This document shows, piece after piece, positions 8,329-16,641 of a DNA stretch of 64,000 nucleotides. Source of the stretch: Rhizobacter terrae (lineage in GTDB: Bacteria; Pseudomonadota; Gammaproteobacteria; Burkholderiales; Burkholderiaceae_C). The translations under genes and the position numbers were made by a program. Numbering within the stretch: position 1 is the first letter of the stretch; each line of letters starts with the position of its first letter. The stretch spans positions 286,696 to 350,695 of the forward strand of contig NZ_QUSW01000008.1 in NCBI RefSeq assembly GCF_003852895.1, read 5' to 3'. The notes beneath the pieces are model-generated. The model searched no databases. It saw only the letters and a program-made list of their open reading frames with translations, and had not been told where the DNA came from.

Positions 8329-8954
8329 TCACCGGCCCCGAACTCGCGCTGTACTTCGCGCTGGTCTTCGGCATCATCGTGCTGCCGGGAATGGACATGG
8401 CCTACGTGGTGGGCCATTCGCTGGTGGGCGGGCTGCGGTCCGGGGCCAGCGCGGTGGCCGGCATCATGGCCGGTGGTCTGTGCCACATGGTGTTCGGGGC
8501 GGCAGGCATCGCGCTCGTGGTGAAGGCCGTGCCCGGCGTGTTCATGGCGATGATGCTGGCCGGCGCGGCGTACATCGCGTGGATCGGCTGGAGCGTCTGG
8601 CGCGCGGCGGCGTCGGTGGACGACGCTGCTGCTCCTCGGCCGGCCTCGACCGGCAAGGCCTTCCGCGGCGCCATCGCCACCAGCCTGCTCAACCCCAAGG
8701 CCTACCTCTTCACGCTCGCTGTCACGCCGCAGTTCGTGCACCCCGAACGCGGTGGCTTCTGGGGGCAGGTGGCGGAGCTGACAGCCGTGACCAATGCGAC
8801 GCAAGCCGCGGTGTATGGCGCGCTGGCGGTGGCGGCCAGCCGGGGAAGCCGCTGGCTGAAGGCGAATCCGCGGGGCCGGGGTGTGTTGATGCGGGTGGTG
8901 GGTGCGGGACTGATGGCCATGGCCGGCTTCACGGCCTGGACGGCGTTCCCGTAG
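8325..8954 (+). CDS. LysE/RhtB-family amino-acid exporter
   Basis: A 209-residue inner-membrane protein. It has the LysE pattern: PGMDMAYVVGHSLVGGLRSGASAVAGI near the N-terminus, a central 'GAAYIAWIGWSVWR', then SLLNPKAYLFTLAVTPQFV, and about six hydrophobic helices. The family exports amino acids or related metabolites by proton antiport. The GTG start overlaps the previous stop (GTGA), giving the canonical N-terminus VITGPELALYF. It is coupled to the DUF1579-like gene. Confidence 0.88.
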   Translation: MITGPELALYFALVFGIIVLPGMDMAYVVGHSLVGGLRSGASAVAGIMAGGLCHMVFGAAGIALVVKAVPGVFMAMMLAGAAYIAWIGWSVWRAAASVDDAAAPRPASTGKAFRGAIATSLLNPKAYLFTLAVTPQFVHPERGGFWGQVAELTAVTNATQAAVYGALAVAASRGSRWLKANPRGRGVLMRVVGAGLMAMAGFTAWTAFP

Positions 8955-8968
8955 GCTGTCAGCCCTGA

Positions 8969-8989
8969 GGGCAATACCGGCTGTTGCCC
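8969..8989. terminator. weak stem-loop between convergent genes
   Basis: GGGCAA and TTGCCC form a 6-bp stem with a 9-nt loop, in the 47-bp space between the LysE gene and the convergent permease gene. There is no T-run on either side. It could serve as a bidirectional terminator. Confidence 0.3.
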
Positions 8990-9001
8990 GGCCGCGCGGG
9001 A

Positions 9002-10318
9002 TCAGAGTTCGCGCAGCGCCGTCGTCACCGGCAGCCGCGCTGCGCGCACCGCCGGGAACAGGCCACCGATGAAGCCGATGGCCAGCGCCCATTTCACGCC
9101 CGTCCACAACAGCTCGGGCGACACGCGCAGCTCGAAGCTGAGCTTGCCCACCGAACCGGCCGCCATGGTCGACGCGCCATAGCCGTTGAAGATGAGGTAC
9201 GCCGCGATACCGCCGATCAACCCGCCGATCAGCGCCAGCAGCATGGTCTCCAGCATCACCGCCACCACCACCGGCAGGCCCGCGAAGCCGATGGCGCGCA
9301 GGGTCGCGATCTCGCGCGCCCGCGCGGCCACGGCCGCGAACATGGTGTTCAGCGCACCGAACATCGCGCCGATGGCCATGATCACGCCCACCGTGATGCC
9401 GATGGCACGGATCACCTGCGTCATCTTTTCCGACTGCTTGCTGAAGTAGTCGATGGTGGTGCTGGTCTCGGCCTTGAGCTGCGGGTTCGCATCGATGGCC
9501 GTCTTGAAGGCCGAGAAGCCTTTCGCATCGGCCAGCTTGGCGTTCACCGAGTTGCGGCTGGTGCCGCGGCCATAGGTGTCGGCCACCACCGCTGCATCGC
9601 CCCAGATCTCCGACTCCATCGCATCGCCCGAGGCGAACACGCCGGCCACCGTCCAGGTCTGGCTGCCCAGGCGAATCTGCTTGCCGGCGGACAGCCCTGC
9701 GAACTGCTTGGCCGCGCCCTTGCCGACGAGCAGCTCGCGCAGGCCAGGCTGGAACTTGCGGCCGTCGATGATCTTCACCTGCGGCCGAACCGCGAAGGCC
9801 TGGTCGCCCACGCCGCGCAGCTGCACGCTGCCTTCCTCGTCGGTGGTGGTGCCCATCACCGGCAGGTTGGCCGCCACCACCACCTCGGCCGAAGCCAGCG
9901 GCTCGCCCTTGGCGTCGCGCGCGATGCCCGGCGTCTGGCTGATCTGCACGATGGCATCGCGGTCCAGGCCCGACATCACCTCGGATGCCGACGCACCGCG
10001 CATCACGATCACCGTGTCCTCGCTGCCCGTCTTGCGCAGCGTCTCGGCATAGCCCTCGGCCATGGCCAGCAAGGCCACCAGCACGCCCACCACGCCGGCG
10101 ATGCCCACCACGATCACGGCCGATGAGCCCAGCCGCTGCGTGAGCGTGCTGATGCCCACGCTCGCCACAGAGCGGGCCTGACCGCCGCGGCGGGTGAGCA
10201 GCAACCACGCCGTGAGCAGCACGGCCAGTGCGGCGGCGCCGGGCCAGGGCAGCATCACCCACACGGCCATCACCACCACCACGATCACCACCAACAGGAG
10301 ATTCCTCAGGAAGTTCAT
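9002..10318 (-). CDS. MacB/FtsX-type ABC transporter permease
   Basis: A 438-residue permease. An extra hydrophobic hairpin occupies residues 1-45. A TM helix (VIVVGIAGVVGVLVALLAMAEGY), a large periplasmic MacB-like domain (about 90-300) and three C-terminal TM helices with the FtsX motif 'AAVAARAREIATLRAIGF' follow. The gene ends with 'FPAVRAARLPVTTALREL', typical of FtsX permeases. It is the last gene of the adaptor, ATPase, permease, permease operon and probably pairs with the next permease as a heterodimer. Such systems export peptides, lipids or drugs from the periplasm. Confidence 0.87.
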   Translation of the reverse strand: MNFLRNLLLVVIVVVVMAVWVMLPWPGAAALAVLLTAWLLLTRRGGQARSVASVGISTLTQRLGSSAVIVVGIAGVVGVLVALLAMAEGYAETLRKTGSEDTVIVMRGASASEVMSGLDRDAIVQISQTPGIARDAKGEPLASAEVVVAANLPVMGTTTDEEGSVQLRGVGDQAFAVRPQVKIIDGRKFQPGLRELLVGKGAAKQFAGLSAGKQIRLGSQTWTVAGVFASGDAMESEIWGDAAVVADTYGRGTSRNSVNAKLADAKGFSAFKTAIDANPQLKAETSTTIDYFSKQSEKMTQVIRAIGITVGVIMAIGAMFGALNTMFAAVAARAREIATLRAIGFAGLPVVVAVMLETMLLALIGGLIGGIAAYLIFNGYGASTMAAGSVGKLSFELRVSPELLWTGVKWALAIGFIGGLFPAVRAARLPVTTALREL

Positions 10319-10331
10319 GTCGTCTCGTCCT

Positions 10332-11498
10332 TCAGCGTCCGGCCAGTGCATCCACGATGTTCAGGCGCATCGCATTCCAGGCGGGCAGGGCGCCCACCGC
10401 TGCGCCGATGAGCGCCATCAGCCCGATGCCGAGCGTCCAGCTTTCCTTGCCCACCGGCGGCAGCACCAGCATGCCGCCGCTGCCCTTGTTCACCGCGGGA
10501 ATGAGCCCGCTGGCGATGAGCATGCCCACCAGGCCGCCGATGAGCAGCAGCAAGATGGATTCGGCCAGCACCATCGCCAGCACGCTCTCGCTGGAGAAGC
10601 CGATGGTCTTGAGCACCGCCAGCTCGCTGGTGCGCTCGCGCACGGCCTGCATCATGGTGTTGCCCGACAGCAGCAGCAGCGTGAAGAACACCGCGCCCAT
10701 GATCGAGCCGACGATGAGGCCGATGTCGGCGAACTGCTTCATCCACGCCGCCGTGGCGGCCTGCTCGGTCAGCGTGCGCGTCTCGTGGTCGGAGTTGGCC
10801 GACAGTGCATCGATGGCCTTGGCCACGCGGTCGGCCTGGTTCACGTCGGTCACCCGCGTGACGTACCAGCCCACGGTGCCGCGGTTGTAGGGCGTGGTGT
10901 CGTCGAAGTACTTCCACTGCAGCAGCATCATCTGGTCGTAGAAGCCGCCGGATTTCTTGTCGGTGGAGTGGATCACGCCCACGATGTCGAATGTCCAGTT
11001 CTTGCTGCCCGACTTGTCGGGGAAGATGGTGGACTGCATGGGAATGCGGTCGCCCACCTTCCACTGGAAGCGGCTCATCAGGCCTTCACCCACCAGCACC
11101 CCGGTGCGGGTCTCGTTGAAGGCCTTGCGCTCGGCGTCGCTCACCGACATTTCCGGGTACGCGTCGAGGTAGCTCGGCGGTACCGCGAAGCTGAACACCT
11201 GGTTGTGCGGGTCCTGGTAGGCGCCGCCGAACCAGTTGGCGTAGGTCACCATCTTCACGCCGGGCAGGGCTTCCATCTGCGCTTGCAGCGTCTGCGGCAG
11301 CGTCTGGATGAACGAAAGCTTGGAGCCCGTCTGCAGCCGCTGTGCGCCGTTGGCGCTCTGGCCGGCCTGGTTGAAGGAGGTGCGCACGGCATCCAGCAGC
11401 CCGAACAGCAGGAAGGCCGCGATGATGGACACCAGCGTGAGGATGGTGCGCGTCTTGCGCCTGAACAGCGATGCCCAGACGAGGTGAAGGTATTTCAT
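10332..11498 (-). CDS. MacB/FtsX-type ABC transporter permease
   Basis: A 388-residue permease with one N-terminal TM helix (TRTILTLVSIIAAFLLFGLLD), a periplasmic domain from about 45 to 255, and three C-terminal helices. The conserved coupling stretch is 'RERTSELAVLKTIGFSSESVL' and the terminus is 'LPAWNAMRLNIVDALAGR'. The ATG has GAGGAGG upstream. It lies 13 bp before the second permease and 10 bp after the ATPase, so all four genes form one operon. The two permeases being unequal genes argues for a heteromeric export complex. Confidence 0.88.
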   Translation of the reverse strand: MKYLHLVWASLFRRKTRTILTLVSIIAAFLLFGLLDAVRTSFNQAGQSANGAQRLQTGSKLSFIQTLPQTLQAQMEALPGVKMVTYANWFGGAYQDPHNQVFSFAVPPSYLDAYPEMSVSDAERKAFNETRTGVLVGEGLMSRFQWKVGDRIPMQSTIFPDKSGSKNWTFDIVGVIHSTDKKSGGFYDQMMLLQWKYFDDTTPYNRGTVGWYVTRVTDVNQADRVAKAIDALSANSDHETRTLTEQAATAAWMKQFADIGLIVGSIMGAVFFTLLLLSGNTMMQAVRERTSELAVLKTIGFSSESVLAMVLAESILLLLIGGLVGMLIASGLIPAVNKGSGGMLVLPPVGKESWTLGIGLMALIGAAVGALPAWNAMRLNIVDALAGR

Positions 11499-11508
11499 GA
11501 GCGCCTCC

Positions 11509-12198
<690 letters not shown>

Positions 12199-12255
12199 GT
12201 CGTGTCCTTCTGGCTGTGGTTCGGATGGGCGGCGCCTCGTGGGCATCGCATGGTT

Positions 12256-13491
12256 TCAATGGGCGGTCTCGTCGACCTTCACTTTCATGCCGTCGACAAG
12301 GTTCTCAGGCGGGGCGACGATGACGCGCTCGCCGGCTTTCACGCCTTCGGGCAACAGCTTCATCGCGCCCACGTCCAGCTTGGCGGGCGTGACGCTGCGC
12401 AGCTGCGCGCGGCCATCGGCGACGGTGAAGACCACGGTCTTGCCGTCGCGCTGCACCACCGACGATGGTGGCACCAGCACGCCCTTGGGCACGGGCGGCG
12501 GGGTGCCGGCCTTGTCGGCCGTCTTCTGGTTGAGGAAGGCCACGCGCACGGCCATCTGCGGCACCAGGCGCTGGTCCTTCTGGTCCAGGCCGATGCGCAC
12601 CTTCACCGTCGCCTTGCCGCGGTCGGCCGTGGGGACGATGGCGATGACGTGCGAGGGAATCTTCCAGTCCGGGTAGGCGTCGAGCACAGCCTGCGCCGGC
12701 ATGCCGGGCGAGACCTGGCCGATGTAGGCCTCGTTCACGTCGACGTCCACTTCCAGCGAGTCCATGTCGACGATGGTGCCCACGCCGGTGCGCGTGAAGC
12801 CGCCGCCGGCGGACAGCGGCGAGATGATCTCGCCCACCTGGGCGGCCTTCTCGGTCACCACGCCGGAGAAGGGGGCGCGCACGATGGTGTAGTCGAAGTT
12901 GACCTTGGCCTGCACGACCTGTGCGCGCACGGCATCGACCTCGCGGCGGCGTGCTTCCAGCAGCGCGGTGGCGTTGGTCACGGCGGTGCGCGACTGCTCG
13001 GCGGCCTGGCGCGTCGTCATGCCGCTGGCCAGCAGTTCGGCCTGTCGTTTCTCGTCCGCTTGCGCTTGTGCGAGCTGCGCCTGTGCCTGCGTCACCTGGG
13101 CCTGAGAAGCCAGCAGGTTGGCCTGTGCGGCATTGAGCGTGGCCTTCAGCGCGCTGTCTTCCAGCTGCGCCAGAACCTGCCCGGCCTGCACCCGGTCGCC
13201 CTCTTCGATCAGCACCTTGGTGAGCGTGCCCGTCATCTGCGCCGAGACGGTGGCCTGGCGGCGCGCGGTCACGTAGCCCGTGGCCTGCAGCACGGCGCCG
13301 ACGGCCGAGGTGGGCGAGGGTGCCACGGCTTCGGCTGTCTGCACCGTGGGCGCGCGACCAGCCAGCAGCCACCAGCCCGCACCGCCCAGGCCGGCGAGCA
13401 CCACCACGACCGCGACGACCGTCCAGACCCATCGCGGCACGCCTGACCCTTCGGGCTCTCGTTCGCCATGGTCGATGCGCAGTTCTTTCAA
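12256..13491 (-). CDS. MacA/HlyD-type periplasmic adaptor of the ABC exporter
   Basis: A membrane-fusion protein of about 411 residues. It has one N-terminal TM anchor (WVWTVVAVVVVLAGLGGAGWWLL), a lipoyl/barrel-sandwich segment (ATVSAQMTGTLTKVLIEEGD), an Ala/Gln-rich coiled-coil hairpin (about 115-200) and the returning lipoyl half (FDYTIVRAPFSGVVTEK). It bridges the inner-membrane permeases to an outer-membrane channel; no TolC-like gene is adjacent. The coordinates use an in-frame TTG at 13491, which has no ribosome site. The ATC at 13506 sits 6 nt after GGAAGGA and would give (M)DTNLLKELRID, so the real start may be that non-canonical codon. Confidence 0.85.
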   Translation of the reverse strand: MKELRIDHGEREPEGSGVPRWVWTVVAVVVVLAGLGGAGWWLLAGRAPTVQTAEAVAPSPTSAVGAVLQATGYVTARRQATVSAQMTGTLTKVLIEEGDRVQAGQVLAQLEDSALKATLNAAQANLLASQAQVTQAQAQLAQAQADEKRQAELLASGMTTRQAAEQSRTAVTNATALLEARRREVDAVRAQVVQAKVNFDYTIVRAPFSGVVTEKAAQVGEIISPLSAGGGFTRTGVGTIVDMDSLEVDVDVNEAYIGQVSPGMPAQAVLDAYPDWKIPSHVIAIVPTADRGKATVKVRIGLDQKDQRLVPQMAVRVAFLNQKTADKAGTPPPVPKGVLVPPSSVVQRDGKTVVFTVADGRAQLRSVTPAKLDVGAMKLLPEGVKAGERVIVAPPENLVDGMKVKVDETAH

Positions 13492-13531
13492 CAGGTTCGT
13501 GTCGATGTTCGATCCTTCCGGTGCGCTGCGC

Positions 13532-13551
13532 GACTACGAGTTCTCGTAGTC
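13532..13551. promoter_or_regulatory. perfect 9-bp inverted repeat upstream of adaptor gene
   Basis: GACTACGAG and CTCGTAGTC are separated by TT, a perfect 20-bp dyad 26-45 bp upstream of the proposed ATC start of the exporter operon. It could be a repressor operator (TetR- or MarR-like size) or an mRNA hairpin. The remaining intergenic sequence, 13552-13690, shows nothing else I can interpret. Confidence 0.45.
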
Positions 13552-13690
13552 CACGAAATGCCCCGGAAACGCCTGTTGGCGACCGCGGGCGCGCGGATCA
13601 TACAAGCGCGCACGTCCGTGCGCGAGTGCGGCGGCGCCTCACGTCGCGTGATGGTTGCTCACACCTGCTGATGAAGAATGGCCATGGCGG

Positions 13691-14899
13691 TCAGCCCGCA
13701 AAGTCGGTGGCGGGTGCGAGCGTGCGCAGCGCGCGCTTGAGGCCCGCGGTGCTCGGGCTCTCGACGAAGACGCATTGCTTGCCGGTGCGCTTGCAGTGGT
13801 CCTTCACGCGCCAGTAGGCGTTGTGGCTGATGCAGCCGGTCTGGCAGATGACGAGGTCCGCCGCGGCCAGCGTGGCGTCGAGCCTGGCAGGGCTTTCCTC
13901 CTCGCCGCCGTCGTGGTGCAGAAAGCGTCCGCCGGTCTTCTCGACGATGTAGCGGTAGACCGGCACGCTGGCCGGGCGGCCGCCGACGCACAGCACCGCG
14001 CGGTCGTGAAGGCTGGGTGTCGCGGCAGTGGGCTGTTCAACGGCGGCTGCGTCATTGCGCTGTGCCAGCGCGGCTTCCAGTTCGGCCGCACGGCGACGCT
14101 GCCGATTGGCCTCATGCTGGGACTGCAACAGCCCATGCTCCAGCGTGCGGATGTGTTCGATCTGCCGTTCGTTGTCGCGCACGAGTTCGATGCGCGACGT
14201 CAGCCCCGGCACCGTGGCTTCCAGTGCGGCCATGTCCTCACGCAGAGAAGCCGCCACCGTCTGCACCACCGCGAGCTGCGCACGCAGGCGCACGACCTCG
14301 GCCTGCTGCGACTCCATCTGCCGCGCATGCTCGGCACACAGGCGCGTGCTGCGCTGTTGCGCCGCGCCGAGCTGGCGCGAGAGCACGGCGTTCTCGTCGA
14401 TGAGCGACTCGAAGCGTTCCAGGTCCACGCGGCGGGCCATGCCCATCTGGTGCTGGATCATGTGGATCTCGCCCAGCACCTCGTGCTCCAGCTCGGACGT
14501 GCAGCGTGCGTGAGTGAGCGTGGCCCACAAGGCGCCGGCCAGGTCCTTGCCGCGCGAAGCGTCGTGCCACCACTGGCGCAGCGCGTCGGTGGACTTTGCC
14601 TGTGCGGCACCGCGCAGCGACAGCATGAAGCGCCGGTCCAGCTCGCGCTGCACCGCTTCGGCGATGGCGCTGCGCTTCTGGCACTCGGCGATCACGCCGC
14701 AGTGCAGCTCGTAGTCATCGGCCAGCGTCTGGCCATGCAGCACCTTGTCCACCAGGCGGCGCAGCGCGGCCATGGGCAGGCAGACGCCGACGATGGGGCA
14801 GTGCGCATGCGTGCCGAACTCCCAGATGCGGCGGCGGCGCGAGCCCGTGGGTGCGGCCGGCTCGGCGTGGGCAGGGGTGGGTGAGGCGCTTTCGCACAT
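13691..14899 (-). CDS. DUF2325 domain-containing protein
   Basis: A 402-residue protein. The N-terminal 170 residues are Cys/His-containing and helical. About 175-280 is predicted coiled coil (Gln/Arg/Glu-rich heptads). The C-terminal 100 residues are DUF2325: AVLCVGGRPASVPVYRYIVE, FLHHDGGEEE, ADLVICQTGCISHNAYWRVKDHCKRTGKQCVFVE. The conserved Cys and His residues suggest metal binding, but the function is unknown. It is divergent from hemP across a Fur-box promoter, suggesting iron-linked expression. The start MCESASPTPAHAEP has no alternative nearby. Confidence 0.85.
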   Translation of the reverse strand: MCESASPTPAHAEPAAPTGSRRRRIWEFGTHAHCPIVGVCLPMAALRRLVDKVLHGQTLADDYELHCGVIAECQKRSAIAEAVQRELDRRFMLSLRGAAQAKSTDALRQWWHDASRGKDLAGALWATLTHARCTSELEHEVLGEIHMIQHQMGMARRVDLERFESLIDENAVLSRQLGAAQQRSTRLCAEHARQMESQQAEVVRLRAQLAVVQTVAASLREDMAALEATVPGLTSRIELVRDNERQIEHIRTLEHGLLQSQHEANRQRRRAAELEAALAQRNDAAAVEQPTAATPSLHDRAVLCVGGRPASVPVYRYIVEKTGGRFLHHDGGEEESPARLDATLAAADLVICQTGCISHNAYWRVKDHCKRTGKQCVFVESPSTAGLKRALRTLAPATDFAG

Positions 14900-14967
14900 G
14901 AGGACATCTCCAGCTCGGGGTCAAGGACGCGCGGGCTGGCGATGGCTGGCGATGGCGCAGTGGCCAC

Positions 14968-14989
14968 TATAATGCGAACGATTCTTATT
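14968..14989 (+). promoter_or_regulatory. hemP promoter with Fur box
   Basis: A perfect TATAAT (-10) lies at 14968-14973. Overlapping it, the minus strand of 14971-14989 reads AATAAGAATCGTTCGCATT, matching the classic Fur-box form AATGAGAATCATTCTCATT at 16 of 19 positions. Repression by iron-loaded Fur is therefore likely. The -35 element is weak. The site may also serve the divergent DUF2325 gene, 69 bp away. Confidence 0.7.
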
Positions 14990-15056
14990 TGCAAAGGCGA
15001 TGCGAGTCGACAGGCTCGGGCAATCGCACAAGGCAAGGCCAAGGGACAGTACAACG

Positions 15057-15239
15057 ATGAACGACACCGAACGCCAGACGCCCAGTCCGCCGACTGAGAC
15101 GCCTGCAGCGCAACGGCAGGAGCAGGTGCTGTGCAGCGAGCAGCTCTTTCGTGGCGCACAGGAGGTGCTCATCGAGCATCACGGCGCCATCTATCGATTG
15201 CGGCAAACCTCGCTGGGCAAGCTCATCCTCACGAAGTAG
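15057..15239 (+). CDS. hemP: hemin uptake protein HemP
   Basis: A 60-residue protein whose C-terminus, EVLIEHHGAIYRLRQTSLGKLILTK, is the diagnostic HemP signature. HemP/HmuP proteins are small cytosolic factors needed for expression or function of haem-uptake systems in beta- and gammaproteobacteria. The N-terminal 30 residues are low-complexity Pro/Thr/Gln. The ATG at 15057 has AGGGA upstream. The Fur-box promoter at 14968-14989 predicts induction by iron starvation. No haem receptor gene lies downstream here. Confidence 0.92.
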   Translation: MNDTERQTPSPPTETPAAQRQEQVLCSEQLFRGAQEVLIEHHGAIYRLRQTSLGKLILTK

Positions 15240-15347
15240 TTGCTCCGCCGGTTCGTGACTTCTGCACGGTGGCGCGACAACAAAGGCAAACAGGTCTGAA
15301 ACGAGACCTCGTCTAGGATGGCCGCTCCGAGGCATTCACCCCCGTCG

Positions 15348-16556
15348 ATGGACACGACAACACGCCGCCGATTCCTTCAACTGAGTTCAAGCCTTGCCGC
15401 GTTGTCTGCCTTGCCCGGGTGTGGCGGCGGCAGTTCCAGCCAGTCGGCGCCGCCTTCTCCACCACCACCACCTCCGCCTCCTCCCGGACCTTCTTCGCGG
15501 CCGGCCTGGGCCAGCGGCGTGGCATTGAATGCCGCCGTGGCGGTCCCGGGCAGTACCACGGGTGTTCCGGCGGCAGGCATCAATGCGTGGGGCTGCCTTT
15601 CGCTGAACGACGGCACCTTGTATTCATCGGCCAATGGCGGCCATGGCGACTCGGCCGACAACGGGGCCTACGCGCTCGATCTTCTGCAGGACGCACCGGC
15701 CTGGCGCACCATCGTCGCGCCCAGCACATCGGTGCAGCCCAACGTGGCGTACTACACCGACGGCAAGCCGGCCAGCCGCCACGGCTACCAGCACGCCTTC
15801 TACATCGCGCAGCGCAACCGGGTGATGCTGTTCGGCTTGCGCTTCAGCTATGGCGCGGCCTACCAGTTCCCGACGGTCGATGGGCACAGTGTTGGCAACG
15901 CCGCGGCGTGGGACCCTGCGGGAACCTACCCGGACGTGCCCACCGGCGGCAACTACGGCGTGGCCCACGACCCGCGCAGCGGCAACGTGTGGACCAACGC
16001 CGGCAAGCTGTGGAACCAGGCCGCGAACACCTGGGGCAGTCCGGGCACGTACACCGGCAAGCTGCGCTGGGGCTGGCAGTGGGATTCGAAGCGCTCGCGC
16101 TTCGCAGGGTTCCAGTGGGGTGATGGACAGGGCTATGGCGCCCCCGAGTTGCTGGCGCAGTTCATGAACCCGGACACCGGGGCGGCCACGGACATTGGAT
16201 GGGCGAGCGATGCGGAGACGGTCGCCTCGCTGGCGCAGATCGCTGCCGCGAACCCGGGCTCGGCGACGGTCCCAGCGTACGAGTGCAGCTGCTACGACGC
16301 GGCCAATGATTGCTTCTGGCTTTACTACGGCAGCACGGCGTCGTCGGATGCCGCGCAGGTGTTCTACAAGATCACGCCGCAGGATGGGGCCGCGGGGTGG
16401 GGGATGCGACGGGTGACGTTTGGCGGGACGGTGCTGCCGTTGATGACCGGGAGCGGGATCAATGGGCGGTTGCGGTATGTGGTGAAGCTGGGTGGGTTTG
16501 TGTTGATGCCGACGGCGGCGGCGGGGGCGGGGGTGTTTTTTGTGAGGACGAGTTGA
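15348..16556 (+). CDS. Tat-type exported lipoprotein, Kelch/beta-propeller-like, function unknown
   Basis: A 402-residue protein starting MDTTTRRRFLQLSSSLAALS, a twin-arginine-style signal, followed by a lipobox-like ALPGCGGGSS with the lipid Cys near residue 25. A Ser/Pro linker with nine consecutive prolines precedes the folded domain. That domain has repeated 'NGGHGDSADN', 'GVAHDPRSGNVW', 'GWQWDSKRSRFAGFQWGDG' and 'YDAANDCFWLYY' blocks, suggesting a galactose-oxidase/Kelch-like propeller. Enzyme identity cannot be assigned. An in-frame ATG at 15318 would place ten residues before the Tat motif and is less likely. The gene ends at a strong hairpin. Confidence 0.65.
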   Translation: MDTTTRRRFLQLSSSLAALSALPGCGGGSSSQSAPPSPPPPPPPPPGPSSRPAWASGVALNAAVAVPGSTTGVPAAGINAWGCLSLNDGTLYSSANGGHGDSADNGAYALDLLQDAPAWRTIVAPSTSVQPNVAYYTDGKPASRHGYQHAFYIAQRNRVMLFGLRFSYGAAYQFPTVDGHSVGNAAAWDPAGTYPDVPTGGNYGVAHDPRSGNVWTNAGKLWNQAANTWGSPGTYTGKLRWGWQWDSKRSRFAGFQWGDGQGYGAPELLAQFMNPDTGAATDIGWASDAETVASLAQIAAANPGSATVPAYECSCYDAANDCFWLYYGSTASSDAAQVFYKITPQDGAAGWGMRRVTFGGTVLPLMTGSGINGRLRYVVKLGGFVLMPTAAAGAGVFFVRTS

Positions 16557-16587
16557 TCAGACGCGCGCCTGGTATTCATGCCAAGCA

Positions 16588-16615
16588 GACCCCCTGCGCC
16601 AAAGGCCAGGGGGTC
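16588..16615. terminator. bidirectional stem-loop terminator
   Basis: GACCCCCTG pairs perfectly with CAGGGGGTC (9 bp), and an inner GCC-AAA-GGC extends the helix. It sits in the 85-bp gap between the convergent lipoprotein and LGFP genes. There is no T-tract, so it may act by stability alone in both directions. Confidence 0.6.
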
Positions 16616-16641
16616 CACTCTCTCACGATGCCACTGGAGCC

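Noticed and set aside
15292..15309. Hairpin AGGTCT-GAAACG-AGACCT after hemP as a terminator
   Set aside because: Only 6 bp with moderate GC and no T-tract; too weak to call.
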